64,000 bases of DNA from Sporolactobacillus terrae DSM 11697 (GCF_000648615.1 NZ_JFZC01000089.1:87597-151596), one strand, 5' to 3'. Numbered from the stretch's first letter, positions 26,311-36,390 are shown. The notes: generated by a model not told the origin, from the sequence alone. Translations and numbers: made by a program.

Positions 26311-29300
26311 ATGTTCCTCAAACGATTGGATGTCTCAGGTTTTAAATCGTTTGCCAATAAGACAACGGTTGCATTTGTTCCAGGCGTGACTGCAGTTGTC
26401 GGGCCGAACGGAAGCGGGAAAAGCAATATTACTGAAGCGATCCGCTGGGTGCTTGGGGAGCAGTCGGCCAAATCCCTGCGCGGGTCGAAGATGGAAGATA
26501 TCATTTTTTCAGGAAGCGATGCCAAAAAAGCGGTTAATATGGCTGAGGTTACCCTTACTCTAGAGAATAGTGATCGCTACATTCCAATGGATTACAGCGA
26601 AATTAGTGTAACGCGGAGAGTTTTTCGATCCGGGGAAAGTGAATTTCAACTCAACCGCCAAAGTTGCCGCTTAAAGGATATTGTTGACTTGTTCATGGAT
26701 TCCGGATTAGGTAAAGAAGCGTATTCAGTGATCGGCCAAGGAAAAATTGACGAAATTCTAAATAGTAAAGCCGATGAGAAGCGGCGCATTTTTGAAGAAG
26801 CATCAGGCGTACTTAAATATAAATTACGCAAACAGGCTGCAGAAAAACAACTCAATGAATCTGAAGACAGCTTGAATCGTGTTGAGGATATTTTGCATGA
26901 ATTAGCGGAACGACTCGAACCTCTAGAACAGCAGGCCTCTGTAGCCAAGGATTATTTAGCGAAAAAAAGCGAACTTGAAGAGGTTGATATTGCTCTGCTC
27001 GCTCATGATATTGAAACACTTCATCGTGAATGGACACAAACAAAGCAGCAGGTTGACGAATTAAAGACAAAAAAAGAAGCTTTGAGTACTGAGATCGATC
27101 AGCATGATCACATGTATCGGGACAATCGCTTGGCACTTGAGCAAATTGATCGAACGATTGAAGCAAAGCAAACCGCATGGGCAGAGGCAGGTGAACAACT
27201 GGAAAAGCTGCTTGGAAATCGGCAAGTATTAAATGAACGGAATAAACATGCACAAAGCAGTGCTGAAGAATTGAAGGATCGGATCACCCGGTTAAAGGAA
27301 CAATTAGTCCGCGAAAAAGGACACGTCAAAGAGGCTTTTGCAAAGGATCAACAAGAAGCATCGATTCAGAGAGAACTTCAAAAGCAGCTGTCTGAAAAAC
27401 AAAAAAAATTTCATGGCTTTGAACAAAATTTAGATGAACGAATCGAGAAACTGAAAAGCGACTATATTGAAATTCTGAATGAACAAGCATCGATGCGCAA
27501 TGAGCGCCGCTACCTAACGGACCAAATTGAATCTTTGAAGACGAAAAAGACTCGCATTCAAACGAATACTGAAGAAGTAAAGAAAGTTGCTGAACAAGCA
27601 GGGAAGCGAAAGAAGGCGCTTGTTGAGAAACTGGAAGCAATGCAAAGAAATGGGAAACAGCTGCAAGTGGACTATGAGCGGTGTCAAACACGACTTGACA
27701 AAGGGCAAAAACGCTATGTGAAAGAGCGTGATGCCGTGGATCAAATCAGCCGGTTTATTGATCAGGCAAAGTCACGAAGGGAACTGCTCGAATCCTTGAA
27801 AGACGACTATGCCGGCTATTACCAAGGCGTCAAAGTAATCCTAAAGAACCGCAAACGTCTGTCGGGCATTCATGGCGCTGTCGCTGAATTAATCCAGCTG
27901 AAAAAAGCATACAGTACTGCTATTGAGACGGCCTTAGGAGCTTCTTCACAACATGTTGTGGTTTCAGATGAAGCAGCGGGCAGGCAAGCGATACAATTCC
28001 TTCGGCGCAACAAATCCGGACGTGCAACATTTTTGCCATTGTCGGTGATTCGCCCGAAATCAATTGGACGGTCAGAGCGCGCAAATCTGCAACAAATCGA
28101 TGCTTTCATTGGTTCTGGTTCGGACCTTGTCACTTGTGCGCCGCAGTATCAAAAAATTATTGATTTTTTACTCGGAACGGTAATTATTTCAAAGCATTTG
28201 GAGGGCGCAAATCAGATCGCTCGGCTCGTGAATTACCGTTACCGAATTGTCACCTTGGAAGGCGATGTTGTTTCGCCAGGAGGTGCGATGACCGGGGGGA
28301 GCGCAAAACAGCGGCAAGCAAGTTTGATCGGCAGAAGTACGGAACTTGATGAACTCAGCCGTCAAATTAAAGAAATGACTGGGAAAAGAGACCAATTACA
28401 TAAAGATTTCTCAGAACTTAAAAATCAAATTGCAGCCGATGAACTTGAGACAAATAAAATTCATGCACAGCTGCAGAAGGCACTGGATCAGTATCGTGAG
28501 ATCGAGGTTCAGAAACGCGAAGCAGAAGCAGAAGAAAAAGCAGGTCAAGACAAATATCACTTGCTGACTAGAGAGAATGGCGACTTCAACTTAGAACACG
28601 AGAAAGTCAATGCTCGGTTAGCTGAAATTGACCGATTGTCTGTCGAATACGAAAAGAAAGGTACTGATCTTACAGCAGAGATTAGCAGCTTGACAAAGAG
28701 CCGTGAAGATATTGATTCCTCGAAAGCGGCCTTGCAGTCGGAAATTACGTCGCTTAAAGTTAAACTTGCTGAACAGATTCAGATTGCAGCACACCAAAAA
28801 GAACGTGCCGCACAATCAAAGGCTAAAGTGGATGAACTTGAGGCATCGATTGAAGCATTGCATGCATCGATGCAAGGGATCGATTCTGAAATGGCCGATC
28901 AGCACATGAATGAAGATAAATTAAAACAACGTATTGCCACTGCAAAAGAAGCAAAAACAGCTCTGGCTGATGAATTAACGTCGATGCGCAAAGAACGCAA
29001 AGAACGTCAAAGGGCTCTTGCAGATGACGAGTCAATGATTGCAAGCCGGCGCGATACACTGGACCGAATCACTGCGTTATATCAAGAGAAGAATGTGAAT
29101 CTCGGTCGAATGGATGTTCAACTGGATCATCTTTTAGATACATTAAGGGATGAGTATGAACTTACGATCGAAGCTGCAAAAGAAAAATACACATTAACGA
29201 TGGATGTTTCCGATGCGCGCAAAAAAGTCAAACTGATTAAGCGAGCGATTGAGGAGCTTGGGACGGTCAATCTTGGCGCCATTGACGAACACAGAGCAGT

Positions 29301-29880
29301 TCAGGAGCGCCATCAGTTTTTGACCAGCCAGAGAGATGATCTGCTGAAAGCGCGTGAGACGCTGAACCATGTCATGACTGAGATGGATCAAGTGGTTGAA
29401 AAACGCTTCACAGAAACCTTCACACAGATTCGCAAACATTTTCGAACTGTTTTTCAAGAACTGTTCGGCGGTGGACGCGCTGATCTACAGTTGATTGACC
29501 CTGAGGATATGCTGACAAGCGGCGTCGATATTCTTGCTGAACCGCCTGGCAAAAAGCTGCAGAGACTCTCGCTCCTTTCAGGGGGTGAGCGCGCACTAAC
29601 CGCAATTGCGCTTCTCTTTGCCATTTTAAAGGTTCGTCCGGTACCTTTTTGTGTCTTAGATGAAGTGGAAGCAGCACTTGATGATGCCAATGTGGACCGT
29701 TATGCCGCCTTTCTGAAAAAGTTCAGTGCCGAAACACAATTTATCGTGGTGACGCACAGACACGGGACAATGGAACGCTCGGATGTGCTTTACGGCGTTA
29801 CGATGCAGGAATCCGGTGTATCGCGGCTTGTTTCGGTACGCTTGGAAGATACGGAGGAATTACTTACTGTGGGAAGCTAA
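26311..29880 (+). CDS. smc: Chromosome segregation ATPase Smc
   Basis: This 1189-residue SMC protein compacts and separates replicated chromosomes with ScpA and ScpB. The N-terminal head has Walker A GPNGSGKSN at 31-39. Long coiled coils (about 170-495 and 685-1000) flank the hinge at about 500-680. The C-terminal head carries the ABC signature LLSGGERAL near 1088 and Walker B FCVLDEVEAALDD near 1113. GGAGG precedes ATG 26311. It lies between rnc and ftsY as in B. subtilis and has the usual length (B. subtilis 1186). Confidence 0.97.
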   Translation: MFLKRLDVSGFKSFANKTTVAFVPGVTAVVGPNGSGKSNITEAIRWVLGEQSAKSLRGSKMEDIIFSGSDAKKAVNMAEVTLTLENSDRYIPMDYSEISVTRRVFRSGESEFQLNRQSCRLKDIVDLFMDSGLGKEAYSVIGQGKIDEILNSKADEKRRIFEEASGVLKYKLRKQAAEKQLNESEDSLNRVEDILHELAERLEPLEQQASVAKDYLAKKSELEEVDIALLAHDIETLHREWTQTKQQVDELKTKKEALSTEIDQHDHMYRDNRLALEQIDRTIEAKQTAWAEAGEQLEKLLGNRQVLNERNKHAQSSAEELKDRITRLKEQLVREKGHVKEAFAKDQQEASIQRELQKQLSEKQKKFHGFEQNLDERIEKLKSDYIEILNEQASMRNERRYLTDQIESLKTKKTRIQTNTEEVKKVAEQAGKRKKALVEKLEAMQRNGKQLQVDYERCQTRLDKGQKRYVKERDAVDQISRFIDQAKSRRELLESLKDDYAGYYQGVKVILKNRKRLSGIHGAVAELIQLKKAYSTAIETALGASSQHVVVSDEAAGRQAIQFLRRNKSGRATFLPLSVIRPKSIGRSERANLQQIDAFIGSGSDLVTCAPQYQKIIDFLLGTVIISKHLEGANQIARLVNYRYRIVTLEGDVVSPGGAMTGGSAKQRQASLIGRSTELDELSRQIKEMTGKRDQLHKDFSELKNQIAADELETNKIHAQLQKALDQYREIEVQKREAEAEEKAGQDKYHLLTRENGDFNLEHEKVNARLAEIDRLSVEYEKKGTDLTAEISSLTKSREDIDSSKAALQSEITSLKVKLAEQIQIAAHQKERAAQSKAKVDELEASIEALHASMQGIDSEMADQHMNEDKLKQRIATAKEAKTALADELTSMRKERKERQRALADDESMIASRRDTLDRITALYQEKNVNLGRMDVQLDHLLDTLRDEYELTIEAAKEKYTLTMDVSDARKKVKLIKRAIEELGTVNLGAIDEHRAVQERHQFLTSQRDDLLKARETLNHVMTEMDQVVEKRFTETFTQIRKHFRTVFQELFGGGRADLQLIDPEDMLTSGVDILAEPPGKKLQRLSLLSGGERALTAIALLFAILKVRPVPFCVLDEVEAALDDANVDRYAAFLKKFSAETQFIVVTHRHGTMERSDVLYGVTMQESGVSRLVSVRLEDTEELLTVGS

Positions 29881-29932
29881 CACGTTTTGGCACGCGTAGT
29901 GCAAAACGCGCATATAACGAGGAGGAGTAAAG

Positions 29933-30934
29933 ATGAACTTCTTTAATAAAATGAAAGATAAATTAACAGGAAAAAGCACCGCAATGAACGAAAAGTTCAA
30001 GGATGGATTAACGAAAACAAGAAAAACATTCGCCGAGCGCATGAATCAGCTTGTCAAAAGATATCGCAAGGTTGATGAGGACTTTTTCGATGAGCTGGAA
30101 GAAATACTCATTGAATCCGATGTTGGCATGAATACGGTAATGGATTTAGTGGATCGGCTCAAAGATGAATCACGCGCACGCAACATTAAAGATACGGACA
30201 AATTGAAGGACGTTATTGTTGAAGTGCTTGCTGAGTTCTTGACAAAAGACAATGAAGAAACCAAACTCAACATGAATCCGAACGGTTTGACAGTGATCCT
30301 TGTGGTCGGCGTAAATGGCGCGGGAAAAACGACCACGGTTGGTAAATTAGCCGGGCGATTGAAAAATGAGGGAAAACATGTACTGCTGGCTGCTGCCGAT
30401 ACATTCAGGGCAGGAGCCATTGAGCAGCTTCAAGTTTGGGGCGACCGAACCGGTATTGACGTCATAAAGCATCAAGAAGGATCCGATCCGGCTTCTGTTG
30501 TCTATGATGCCATGCAGGCCGCTAAGTCGCGAAAAGTTGATGTGCTTATCTGTGACACGGCCGGAAGATTGCAAAATAAAGTGAATTTAATGAAGGAACT
30601 TGAAAAAATTAAGCGCGTCATTTCAAGAGAGTGCCCCGGAGCGCCGCATGAAGTACTTCTCGTGCTTGATGCGACGACCGGGCAGAATGCATTAAGCCAA
30701 GCAAAACTTTTCCGCCAAGCGTCAGAGGTCACCGGAATTGCACTGACAAAGCTAGATGGAACCGCAAAAGGCGGTATTGTACTTGCCATTCGTAATGAGA
30801 TGGATATTCCAGTGAAGTTAGTCGGGCTCGGCGAACAGCTGAATGATTTACAGACGTTTGATGCAGATGCTTTCCTTTATGGACTATTCTCGGAACTTTT
30901 TCAGAATGAGAACGAAGATACGGAAGACCAATAA
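29933..30934 (+). CDS. ftsY: Signal-recognition-particle receptor FtsY
   Basis: This 333-residue SRP receptor GTPase docks Ffh-bound ribosomes at the membrane. It begins with an N domain (about 30-110). The P-loop VNGAGKTTT is near 126-134, followed by AADTFRAGAIEQL, DTAGRLQNK, TKLDGTAKGG, and the closing GLGEQLNDLQTFD. The long acidic A domain of E. coli is absent, as in other Bacillales. GGAGGAG precedes ATG 29933. It follows smc by 52 bases and is followed by the promoter of ylxM-ffh. Confidence 0.96.
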   Translation: MNFFNKMKDKLTGKSTAMNEKFKDGLTKTRKTFAERMNQLVKRYRKVDEDFFDELEEILIESDVGMNTVMDLVDRLKDESRARNIKDTDKLKDVIVEVLAEFLTKDNEETKLNMNPNGLTVILVVGVNGAGKTTTVGKLAGRLKNEGKHVLLAAADTFRAGAIEQLQVWGDRTGIDVIKHQEGSDPASVVYDAMQAAKSRKVDVLICDTAGRLQNKVNLMKELEKIKRVISRECPGAPHEVLLVLDATTGQNALSQAKLFRQASEVTGIALTKLDGTAKGGIVLAIRNEMDIPVKLVGLGEQLNDLQTFDADAFLYGLFSELFQNENEDTEDQ

Positions 30935-30955
30935 TGCACTCCTCATTAAGAAAAC

Positions 30956-30984
30956 TTGACACGGATACGAAAAAACTGTATGAT
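30956..30984 (+). promoter_or_regulatory. SigA promoter of ylxM-ffh
   Basis: TTGACA (30956-30961), a 17-base spacer, and TATGAT (30979-30984) form a near-perfect housekeeping promoter. It lies 44 bases before ylxM, so ylxM, ffh and probably rpsP-khpA can be transcribed independently of smc-ftsY. Confidence 0.88.
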
Positions 30985-31027
30985 TTACCAGTAAAGTAAA
31001 AAGCCTTTACAGTCAAGGGGATTTGCT

Positions 31028-31363
31028 ATGCTTGAGAAGGTTTTACGCGTTAACGCCCTATATGATTTTTATCAGCCGCTTCTCACCCCGAAACAACAGG
31101 AGTATCTCAATCTTTACTATCTCAATGATTTTTCTCTTGGGGAAATTGCGGAAAAAAGTCAAGTAACGAGACAAGCTGTTCATGACAACTTGAAGCGGGC
31201 GGAACATGCTCTCGAAGCGTTTGAGGAAAAGCTTGGGTTGTTTCGCAAACATGAGGTTCGCCTTTCCGTAATTTCGAAAATGAGGGCACTATCCGGTCAT
31301 TTAAATAGTGAAGAACGTGAAAAACTAGATTCTTTTCTCAATGAACTGGAGAATTTAGATTAG
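31028..31363 (+). CDS. ylxM: YlxM, sigma-like HTH protein associated with SRP
   Basis: This 111-residue protein of the UPF0122/YlxM family has a sigma-factor region 4-like helix-turn-helix ([22 protein letters not shown], about 38-60) and a leucine-rich C-terminal helix. In Streptococcus YlxM modulates the SRP GTPases Ffh and FtsY. Its position just before ffh, with 12 bases between, fits that role. AAGGGGAT precedes the ATG. It is cytoplasmic and not a transcription sigma factor by itself. Confidence 0.93.
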   Translation: MLEKVLRVNALYDFYQPLLTPKQQEYLNLYYLNDFSLGEIAEKSQVTRQAVHDNLKRAEHALEAFEEKLGLFRKHEVRLSVISKMRALSGHLNSEEREKLDSFLNELENLD

Positions 31364-31375
31364 GATGTGAGAAGT

Positions 31376-32719
31376 ATGGCATTTGAAAGTCTTTCGGACA
31401 GATTGCAAGCGACGATGAAAAAGATTCGCGGCAGAGGCAAAGTCTCCGAGAATGATGTCAAACAAATGATGCGTGAAATACGCCTTGCACTTCTTGAAGC
31501 CGATGTTAATTTTAAGGTTGTAAAAGCCTTTATTAAAAAGGTTCAAGAGCGGGCGGTCGGTCAGGAAGTTATGAAAAGTCTGACCCCGGGTCAGCAGATC
31601 ATAAAAGTCGTTCAAGAAGAGCTTACCGAGCTGATGGGCGGCGAGCAGACCAAACTGAACTTTTCTTTGAAACCGCCAACGGTGCTTCTTTTTGTTGGCC
31701 TTCAAGGGGCAGGTAAAACGACCTCTGCAGCAAAACTTGCCAACCATATTCGAAAGAACAATAATAAAAAGCCGCTGATGATTGCAGCAGATATCTATCG
31801 TCCTGCAGCGATAAAGCAGTTACAGACGTTAGGGGCACAGTTAAGCATTCCGGTATTTTCACTTGGCGATCAAGTTAACCCGGTTGATATTGTTCGTCAA
31901 GGTATGGATCAGGCAAGGGCGGATCACAATGATTTGGTGATCATTGATACTGCCGGTCGGCTTCACATTGATGAAGGATTAATGAATGAACTGGACCAGA
32001 TTAAGGAAGTCAGTCATCCAGATGAAGTTTTTCTTGTCGTCGATGCGATGACCGGACAGGATGCCGTTAACGTTGCCCGTGCGTTCAATGATCGTTTGGA
32101 TCTCACAGGGGTCATTATGACCAAACTTGATGGCGATACACGTGGCGGAGCAGCCTTGTCGATTCGCTCAGTCACTGGTAAGCCGATTAAGTTCGTCGGT
32201 ATGGGCGAGAAGATGGATGCACTTGAACCTTTTCATCCGGATCGCATGGCTTCGCGAATTCTTGGTATGGGCGATGTCCTCTCGCTGATTGAAAAAGCTC
32301 AGGCAACAATTGACGAAGAAAAAGCGCGCGATATGCAGCAAAAGCTGCTCTCGGTGAGCTTTACCTTTGACGATTTTCTTGAGCAAATTGGTCAGGTTCG
32401 TAATATGGGACCACTCGAAGATCTGCTTGCGATGATGCCTGGAGCAAATAAGTTCAAAGGCATGAAAAACATGCAGATTGACGAGAAAAAGATTGATCAG
32501 ACAGAGGCCATTATCCGTTCCATGACATCCCATGAGAAAACGGAGCCGGAGATTATTAATGCAAGTCGCAAAAAGCGGATTGCACTCGGGAGCGGAACCT
32601 CTGTCGCTGATGTCAATCGCCTGCTCAAACAGTTCAAGGACATGAAAAAAATGATGAAACAGTTTATGGGCAAGGCAAAAGGCAAGAAACGCAATCCTTT
32701 TAATTTACCATTTATGTAA
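31376..32719 (+). CDS. ffh: Signal recognition particle GTPase Ffh
   Basis: This 447-residue SRP54 protein binds signal peptides and 4.5S/scRNA. The NG domain has P-loop GLQGAGKTT (about 108-116), [22 protein letters not shown] and [14 protein letters not shown]. The methionine-rich M domain (about 300-440) carries the RNA-binding helix-turn-helix and a Met/Lys-rich end. ATG 31376 gives the conserved start [11 protein letters not shown]; a GTG three codons earlier (31367) is less likely. It is followed by rpsP after 38 bases. Confidence 0.96.
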   Translation: MAFESLSDRLQATMKKIRGRGKVSENDVKQMMREIRLALLEADVNFKVVKAFIKKVQERAVGQEVMKSLTPGQQIIKVVQEELTELMGGEQTKLNFSLKPPTVLLFVGLQGAGKTTSAAKLANHIRKNNNKKPLMIAADIYRPAAIKQLQTLGAQLSIPVFSLGDQVNPVDIVRQGMDQARADHNDLVIIDTAGRLHIDEGLMNELDQIKEVSHPDEVFLVVDAMTGQDAVNVARAFNDRLDLTGVIMTKLDGDTRGGAALSIRSVTGKPIKFVGMGEKMDALEPFHPDRMASRILGMGDVLSLIEKAQATIDEEKARDMQQKLLSVSFTFDDFLEQIGQVRNMGPLEDLLAMMPGANKFKGMKNMQIDEKKIDQTEAIIRSMTSHEKTEPEIINASRKKRIALGSGTSVADVNRLLKQFKDMKKMMKQFMGKAKGKKRNPFNLPFM

Positions 32720-32757
32720 GTCCATTAAATTTGATTAAAATTAGGAGTTGTTCGATT

Positions 32758-33030
32758 ATGTCAGTTAAAATTCGTCTCAAACGCATGGGTGCTAAGAAGC
32801 GTCCTTTCTACAGAGTTGTTGTTGCAGACTCACGTTCACCGCGTGACGGTCGTTTTATCGAAGAAATCGGTACGTACAATCCGGTAGCAACACCGAAATC
32901 GTTCACGGTTGATGAAGAAAAAGCACTGGATTGGCTGCAAAAAGGTGCCCAACCGTCGGACACGGTGCGCAACCTGTTCTCTAAAGAAGGGCTTATGGAG
33001 AAATTCCACCTTGCGAAACTACAAAAATAA
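32758..33030 (+). CDS. rpsP: Ribosomal protein bS16
   Basis: This 90-residue small-subunit protein starts with the signature [24 protein letters not shown], which identifies S16. The body has [14 protein letters not shown] and the end [13 protein letters not shown] lies ten bases before ATG 32758; an earlier in-frame start at 32731 has no site and is not conserved. It is followed by khpA after 20 bases, as in Bacillus. Confidence 0.96.
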   Translation: MSVKIRLKRMGAKKRPFYRVVVADSRSPRDGRFIEEIGTYNPVATPKSFTVDEEKALDWLQKGAQPSDTVRNLFSKEGLMEKFHLAKLQK

Positions 33031-33050
33031 TGATTGAGGGCGGCAGATGA

Positions 33051-33284
33051 ATGGAAGCATTAATTAAAGCCATTGTATTTCCGCTCATTGATGATTATGA
33101 ACATGTTCAGATTAAGAAACGGGTAACGCCGGACCGTGTGACGACCTATGTGCTTACAGTTGCCAAACCGGACATGGGAAGAATTATTGGCAAACACGGT
33201 CAAGTTGCTGAGGCTGTGAGATCAATCATTTCCGCGGTTGGCAATGCGAACGGTATAAAAACCCGTTTCTTAATCCGAGAATAA
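33051..33284 (+). CDS. khpA: KH-domain RNA-binding protein KhpA (YlqC)
   Basis: This 77-residue single KH-domain protein has the RNA-binding loop GRIIGKHGQVAEAVR at about 43-57. In Gram-positive bacteria KhpA works with KhpB (Jag) and affects cell elongation and small RNA binding. The position after rpsP is conserved. It is followed directly by a strong terminator, and ylqD, which follows in B. subtilis, is absent. Confidence 0.93.
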   Translation: MEALIKAIVFPLIDDYEHVQIKKRVTPDRVTTYVLTVAKPDMGRIIGKHGQVAEAVRSIISAVGNANGIKTRFLIRE

Positions 33285-33288
33285 CCAA

Positions 33289-33323
33289 GAAAAAGAGAAG
33301 GGGAATGTGCCCTTCTCTTTTTC
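33289..33323 (+). terminator. Terminator between khpA and rimM
   Basis: GAAAAAGAGAAGGG and CCCTTCTCTTTTTC form a 14-bp stem with a 7-base loop; the stem's 3' arm supplies the T run. In B. subtilis this position is filled by ylqD. Confidence 0.8.
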
Positions 33324-33366
33324 GCCATACATAACCCCGCAGCATTATACCCAAGGAGGCTCATCA

Positions 33367-33894
33367 ATGGCTGTTCAGTGGCTTTATGTTGGAAAAATTG
33401 TAAACACGCAGGGAATCCGTGGTGAGGTGCGTGTAATCAGCGCTACCGATTTTGCGGACGAACGCTATGCAAAAGGTGCTACGCTCTATGTACGCGATCA
33501 GAAAAACGGTGATTATAAGCCGCTGAAGGTAAGCAATTACCGGAAACACAAACAATTTGATTGTTTGAAATTTGAAGGCCTTCCATCGATTAATGATGTA
33601 GAAAAGTATAAAGGGTGCTCACTGTTTGTAACAGAAGCACAATTATCTGAGCTTGAGGAAGGCGACTTTTATTATCATCAGATCATCGGTATGGACGTAA
33701 TCACCGATACAGGAAAAGAACTGGGAACCATTAAAGAGATTCTGTCTCCAGGTGCAAATGATGTCTGGGTTGTGGATACCGGTGCAGCGGATGTTTTAAT
33801 TCCTTATATTCGCGATGTTGTGAGAAAAGTCGATATGAAAACGAAAAAAGTGATCGTTCACTTAATCCCGGGGTTGATTGACCATGAAGATTGA
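33367..33894 (+). CDS. rimM: 16S rRNA processing protein RimM
   Basis: This 175-residue protein assists maturation of the 30S head and binds S19. The N-terminal RimM domain begins with [20 protein letters not shown]-barrel domain (about 100-172) contains [13 protein letters not shown] and [15 protein letters not shown] precedes ATG 33367; the earlier in-frame ATG at 33307 lies in the terminator. It overlaps trmD by 11 bases. Confidence 0.95.
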   Translation: MAVQWLYVGKIVNTQGIRGEVRVISATDFADERYAKGATLYVRDQKNGDYKPLKVSNYRKHKQFDCLKFEGLPSINDVEKYKGCSLFVTEAQLSELEEGDFYYHQIIGMDVITDTGKELGTIKEILSPGANDVWVVDTGAADVLIPYIRDVVRKVDMKTKKVIVHLIPGLIDHED

Positions 33895-34627
33895 CATCCT
33901 TTCCCTTTTTCCAGAAATGTTTGACGGTGTCTTGCAAAGCTCAATCATCGGTAAAGCAGCGGAAAAAGGTGCTGTTTCTTTTAGGGTAACAAATTTCAGA
34001 GATTTCACGACGAACAAACATAATAAGGTTGACGACTACCCGTTTGGCGGCGGAGCAGGTATGGTTCTGATGCCGCAACCACTGTTTGACGCCGTTGATG
34101 CGGTACGCAGTAAGCAATGTGCAAAACCGCGCATTATTTTAACCTCGCCACAGGGCAAACCATTTAAGCAACGCGATGCAGAGTTGCTTTCAAAGGAGTC
34201 TGGCCTTATTTTTATTTGTGGTCATTATGAAGGCTTTGATGAGCGAATTCCGCAACACTTGGCAACCGATGAATATTCGATTGGGGACTTTGTAATGACT
34301 GGCGGGGAGCTTGCCGCAATGGCGATGATCGACAGTGTTGTTCGTCTTCTTCCTGGAGTACTGGGAAATGATACATCGGCAGTAACAGACTCATTTTCCA
34401 CCGGCTTATTAGAGCATCCGCATTATACCCGACCGGCTGATTTTCGAGGAATGAAAGTCCCTGATCTACTGCTCTCGGGGAATCATGAAAAGATTGCGGA
34501 ATGGCGCTTAAAAGAATCGCTTCGCCGAACCTATGAACGACGGCCGGATCTGCTTGAAGGACTTTGTTTAACCGATCAAGAAGAAAAATGGCTGCGTGCA
34601 TGGGAAAAGGATTCTGACAATAAGTAA
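33884..34627 (+). CDS. trmD: tRNA (guanine-N1)-methyltransferase TrmD
   Basis: This 247-residue SPOUT enzyme methylates G37 of tRNA, preventing frameshifting. It opens [16 protein letters not shown]. The knotted SAM-binding core shows [13 protein letters not shown] and [19 protein letters not shown], followed by [16 protein letters not shown] 33884 overlaps the end of rimM; TTG 33878 is a possible but less likely start. No strong ribosome site is visible, so it is probably coupled to rimM. It is followed by an independent promoter for rplS. Confidence 0.95.
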   Translation: MKIDILSLFPEMFDGVLQSSIIGKAAEKGAVSFRVTNFRDFTTNKHNKVDDYPFGGGAGMVLMPQPLFDAVDAVRSKQCAKPRIILTSPQGKPFKQRDAELLSKESGLIFICGHYEGFDERIPQHLATDEYSIGDFVMTGGELAAMAMIDSVVRLLPGVLGNDTSAVTDSFSTGLLEHPHYTRPADFRGMKVPDLLLSGNHEKIAEWRLKESLRRTYERRPDLLEGLCLTDQEEKWLRAWEKDSDNK

Positions 34628-34650
34628 CCGATGCATGGGTACAAAAAAGC

Positions 34651-34680
34651 TTGCAACCAATCTTTTAATTATGTTATGAT
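34651..34680 (+). promoter_or_regulatory. SigA promoter of rplS
   Basis: TTGCAA (34651-34656), an 18-base spacer, and TATGAT (34675-34680) lie just past the trmD stop. The transcript would carry a leader of about 80 bases before rplS. Confidence 0.78.
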
Positions 34681-34686
34681 TGAATG

Positions 34687-34768
34687 CGTGGCAATTGCCA
34701 GTGAATACGATGTTCCGCTGCGTTCTATAAGGATGCATGAGCATTTGTGCGGAAGGAGGACATTCCTC
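34687..34768 (+). ncRNA. Candidate L19 leader (ribosomal-protein autoregulatory RNA)
   Basis: TTCCGC (34713-34718) pairs with GCGGAA (34749-34754), and the latter runs straight into the ribosome site GGAAGGAGGA. Pairing would therefore limit translation of rplS. Position and shape fit the Rfam L19 leader known upstream of rplS in Firmicutes, but this match is from memory and needs a covariance search. Confidence 0.55.
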
Positions 34769-35110
34769 ATGTCTCATATTATTGATGAAATTACCAAAGA
34801 ACAACTGCGTTCAGATCTCCCGGATTTTCGTCCTGGCGATACGCTCAAAGTGCACGTAAAGATCGTTGAAGGTTCACACGAACGTATTCAGGTCTTTGAA
34901 GGTGTTGTGATCAAACGTCATGGCAGCGGCATTAGCGCAACGTTTACCGTACGTAAGATTTCTTACGGTGTTGGTGTTGAACGTGCGTTCCCAGTGAACT
35001 CGCCGAAGATCGATAAGATCGAAGTGGTTCGTCATGGTAAAGTACGTCGTGCGAAGTTGTACTATCTGCGTGCTCTGCGTGGTAAAAAAGCACGTATTAA
35101 GAGCAGATAA
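34769..35110 (+). CDS. rplS: Ribosomal protein bL19
   Basis: This 113-residue large-subunit protein at the subunit interface has the family motif VKRHGSGI-like [20 protein letters not shown], then [15 protein letters not shown], and ends [23 protein letters not shown] lies before ATG 34769. Any reading from 34631 runs through the leader RNA and is not protein-like. It has its own promoter and possible leader, and a terminator follows. Confidence 0.96.
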   Translation: MSHIIDEITKEQLRSDLPDFRPGDTLKVHVKIVEGSHERIQVFEGVVIKRHGSGISATFTVRKISYGVGVERAFPVNSPKIDKIEVVRHGKVRRAKLYYLRALRGKKARIKSR

Positions 35111-35144
35111 GCGATTTGAACGTCAAAGTACACAGAAACAAAAA

Positions 35145-35181
35145 GGAGAGGCTTGGGGTGACCGAGCCTCTTCGTTTTTTT
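35145..35181 (+). terminator. Terminator after rplS
   Basis: GGAGAGGCTTGG pairs with CCGAGCCTCTTC (wobbles only), followed by GTTTTTTTA. It ends the rplS transcript. Confidence 0.8.
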
Positions 35182-35263
35182 ACGAGATAAGAAGTCATAA
35201 AATTTGCGTTTGACGGTTACGGAGAAGAAGTAGAAGATCTTTAATAAATCAGCCACAGATACG

Positions 35264-35340
35264 AAAGGCGAGACGCTTGCAGGATCAGCGAGCCAAGGAA
35301 GGTACCCTAGGAAATGGAGTGTACGCGGAGGCTCTCGGAC
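35264..35340. repeat. Degenerate Bacillales intergenic repeat in the rplS-rbgA gap
   Basis: The 345-base gap between rplS and rbgA holds the terminator and then this stretch. Its beginning (AAGGCGAGACGCTTGCAG, 35265-35282) matches 15 of 18 bases of 45412-45429. Its later part GCGGAGGCTCTCGGAC resembles the GAGGAGGCTC part of repeats common between genes in Bacillaceae. No ORF of note is present. The relationship is inference from short matches. Confidence 0.4.
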
Positions 35341-35455
35341 TGTACTTTTTTTCTGAAACCGATATTATTTACGTCTCCGGAGTATTTGCGGATGGGACAG
35401 ACGTTACTGAAGCGCATAACCGAACTGAAGAAAATTTAGATTGGAGGATTATATA

Positions 35456-36322
35456 ATGGCGATTCAATGGTATCCCGGCCATATGGCCAAAGCAAAGCGA
35501 CAGATGATTGAGAAAATCAAGCAAATCGATGTTGTGATCGAACTGGTTGACAGCAGGGTTCCAATGTCTTCAAGAAATCCACTGGTAGACGAAATTGCAA
35601 CAGGGAAACCGAGACTTTTGCTGATGAATAAAATGGATATGGCGGATCGACGTGCGACAAAAGCATGGCAGAATTATTTTGAAGGGCATGGTTTAAAAGT
35701 TCATTTGGTGAACAGTCAAACCGGACAAGGCGTTTCCATGATTCCAGAAGCTGTCCGCCAGTTGACTGCTACAAGGAGAAAGAAATTGGAGGACAAAGGT
35801 TTCCGACCACATGCAGATCGCGCCTTGATTTTAGGTATTCCTAATGTTGGGAAATCGACCTTGATTAACCGTCTTGCTGGGAAAAAGATCGCAAAAATCG
35901 GCGATCGTCCAGGGGTGACGACGGCTCAGCAATGGATTAAGGTTGGAAAGACAATGGAACTGCTGGATACACCGGGGATCTTATGGCCGAAATTCGATGA
36001 TCCACAAGTCGGTCTCCGTCTTGCGGCAACCGGTGCAATTAAGGAGGAATTGCTTGATTTTCAAGAAATCGCGTTCTTCTTAATAAAAACAATGCTCGTT
36101 TATTATCGAGAAGCTTTTGCAAAGCGTTTTCAATTAACCGATCTTCCTGAACTTGATGGAGTGGACGATCAGAACCTAATTATCAAGGTATTTGATCAAA
36201 TTGGTAAAAAAAGAGGTTGCTTAATGAGCGGCGGTATGATTAATTATGATCGCGTTTCTGAGCTAATTATTCGCGATTTTAGAGGACAAAAAATTGGACC
36301 ATTAACACTTGAATGGCCGTGA
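35456..36322 (+). CDS. rbgA: Ribosome biogenesis GTPase RbgA (YlqF)
   Basis: This 288-residue circularly permuted GTPase is needed for late 50S assembly around uL6 and uL16 in B. subtilis. It begins AIQWYPGHMAKA. It then shows NKMD (G4), the P-loop GIPNVGKSTLIN near 128, the DTPGILWPKF region (G3), and the C-terminal ANTAR-like RNA-binding helices with KKRGCLMSGG. GGAGG precedes ATG 35456; a TTG at 35441 overlaps that site and is rejected. It is followed by rnhB, as in Bacillus. Confidence 0.95.
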   Translation: MAIQWYPGHMAKAKRQMIEKIKQIDVVIELVDSRVPMSSRNPLVDEIATGKPRLLLMNKMDMADRRATKAWQNYFEGHGLKVHLVNSQTGQGVSMIPEAVRQLTATRRKKLEDKGFRPHADRALILGIPNVGKSTLINRLAGKKIAKIGDRPGVTTAQQWIKVGKTMELLDTPGILWPKFDDPQVGLRLAATGAIKEELLDFQEIAFFLIKTMLVYYREAFAKRFQLTDLPELDGVDDQNLIIKVFDQIGKKRGCLMSGGMINYDRVSELIIRDFRGQKIGPLTLEWP

Positions 36323-36390
36323 ATGGTGTCTGAAGTGCTAAATAGATAGGTAACTGCGTCCGATATAGAGAATACAGGGGAAGAAAATAA

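Noticed and set aside
26311..29880. Tandem repeats within smc
   Set aside because: The repetitive look comes from heptad coiled-coil composition; no DNA-level repeat units were seen.
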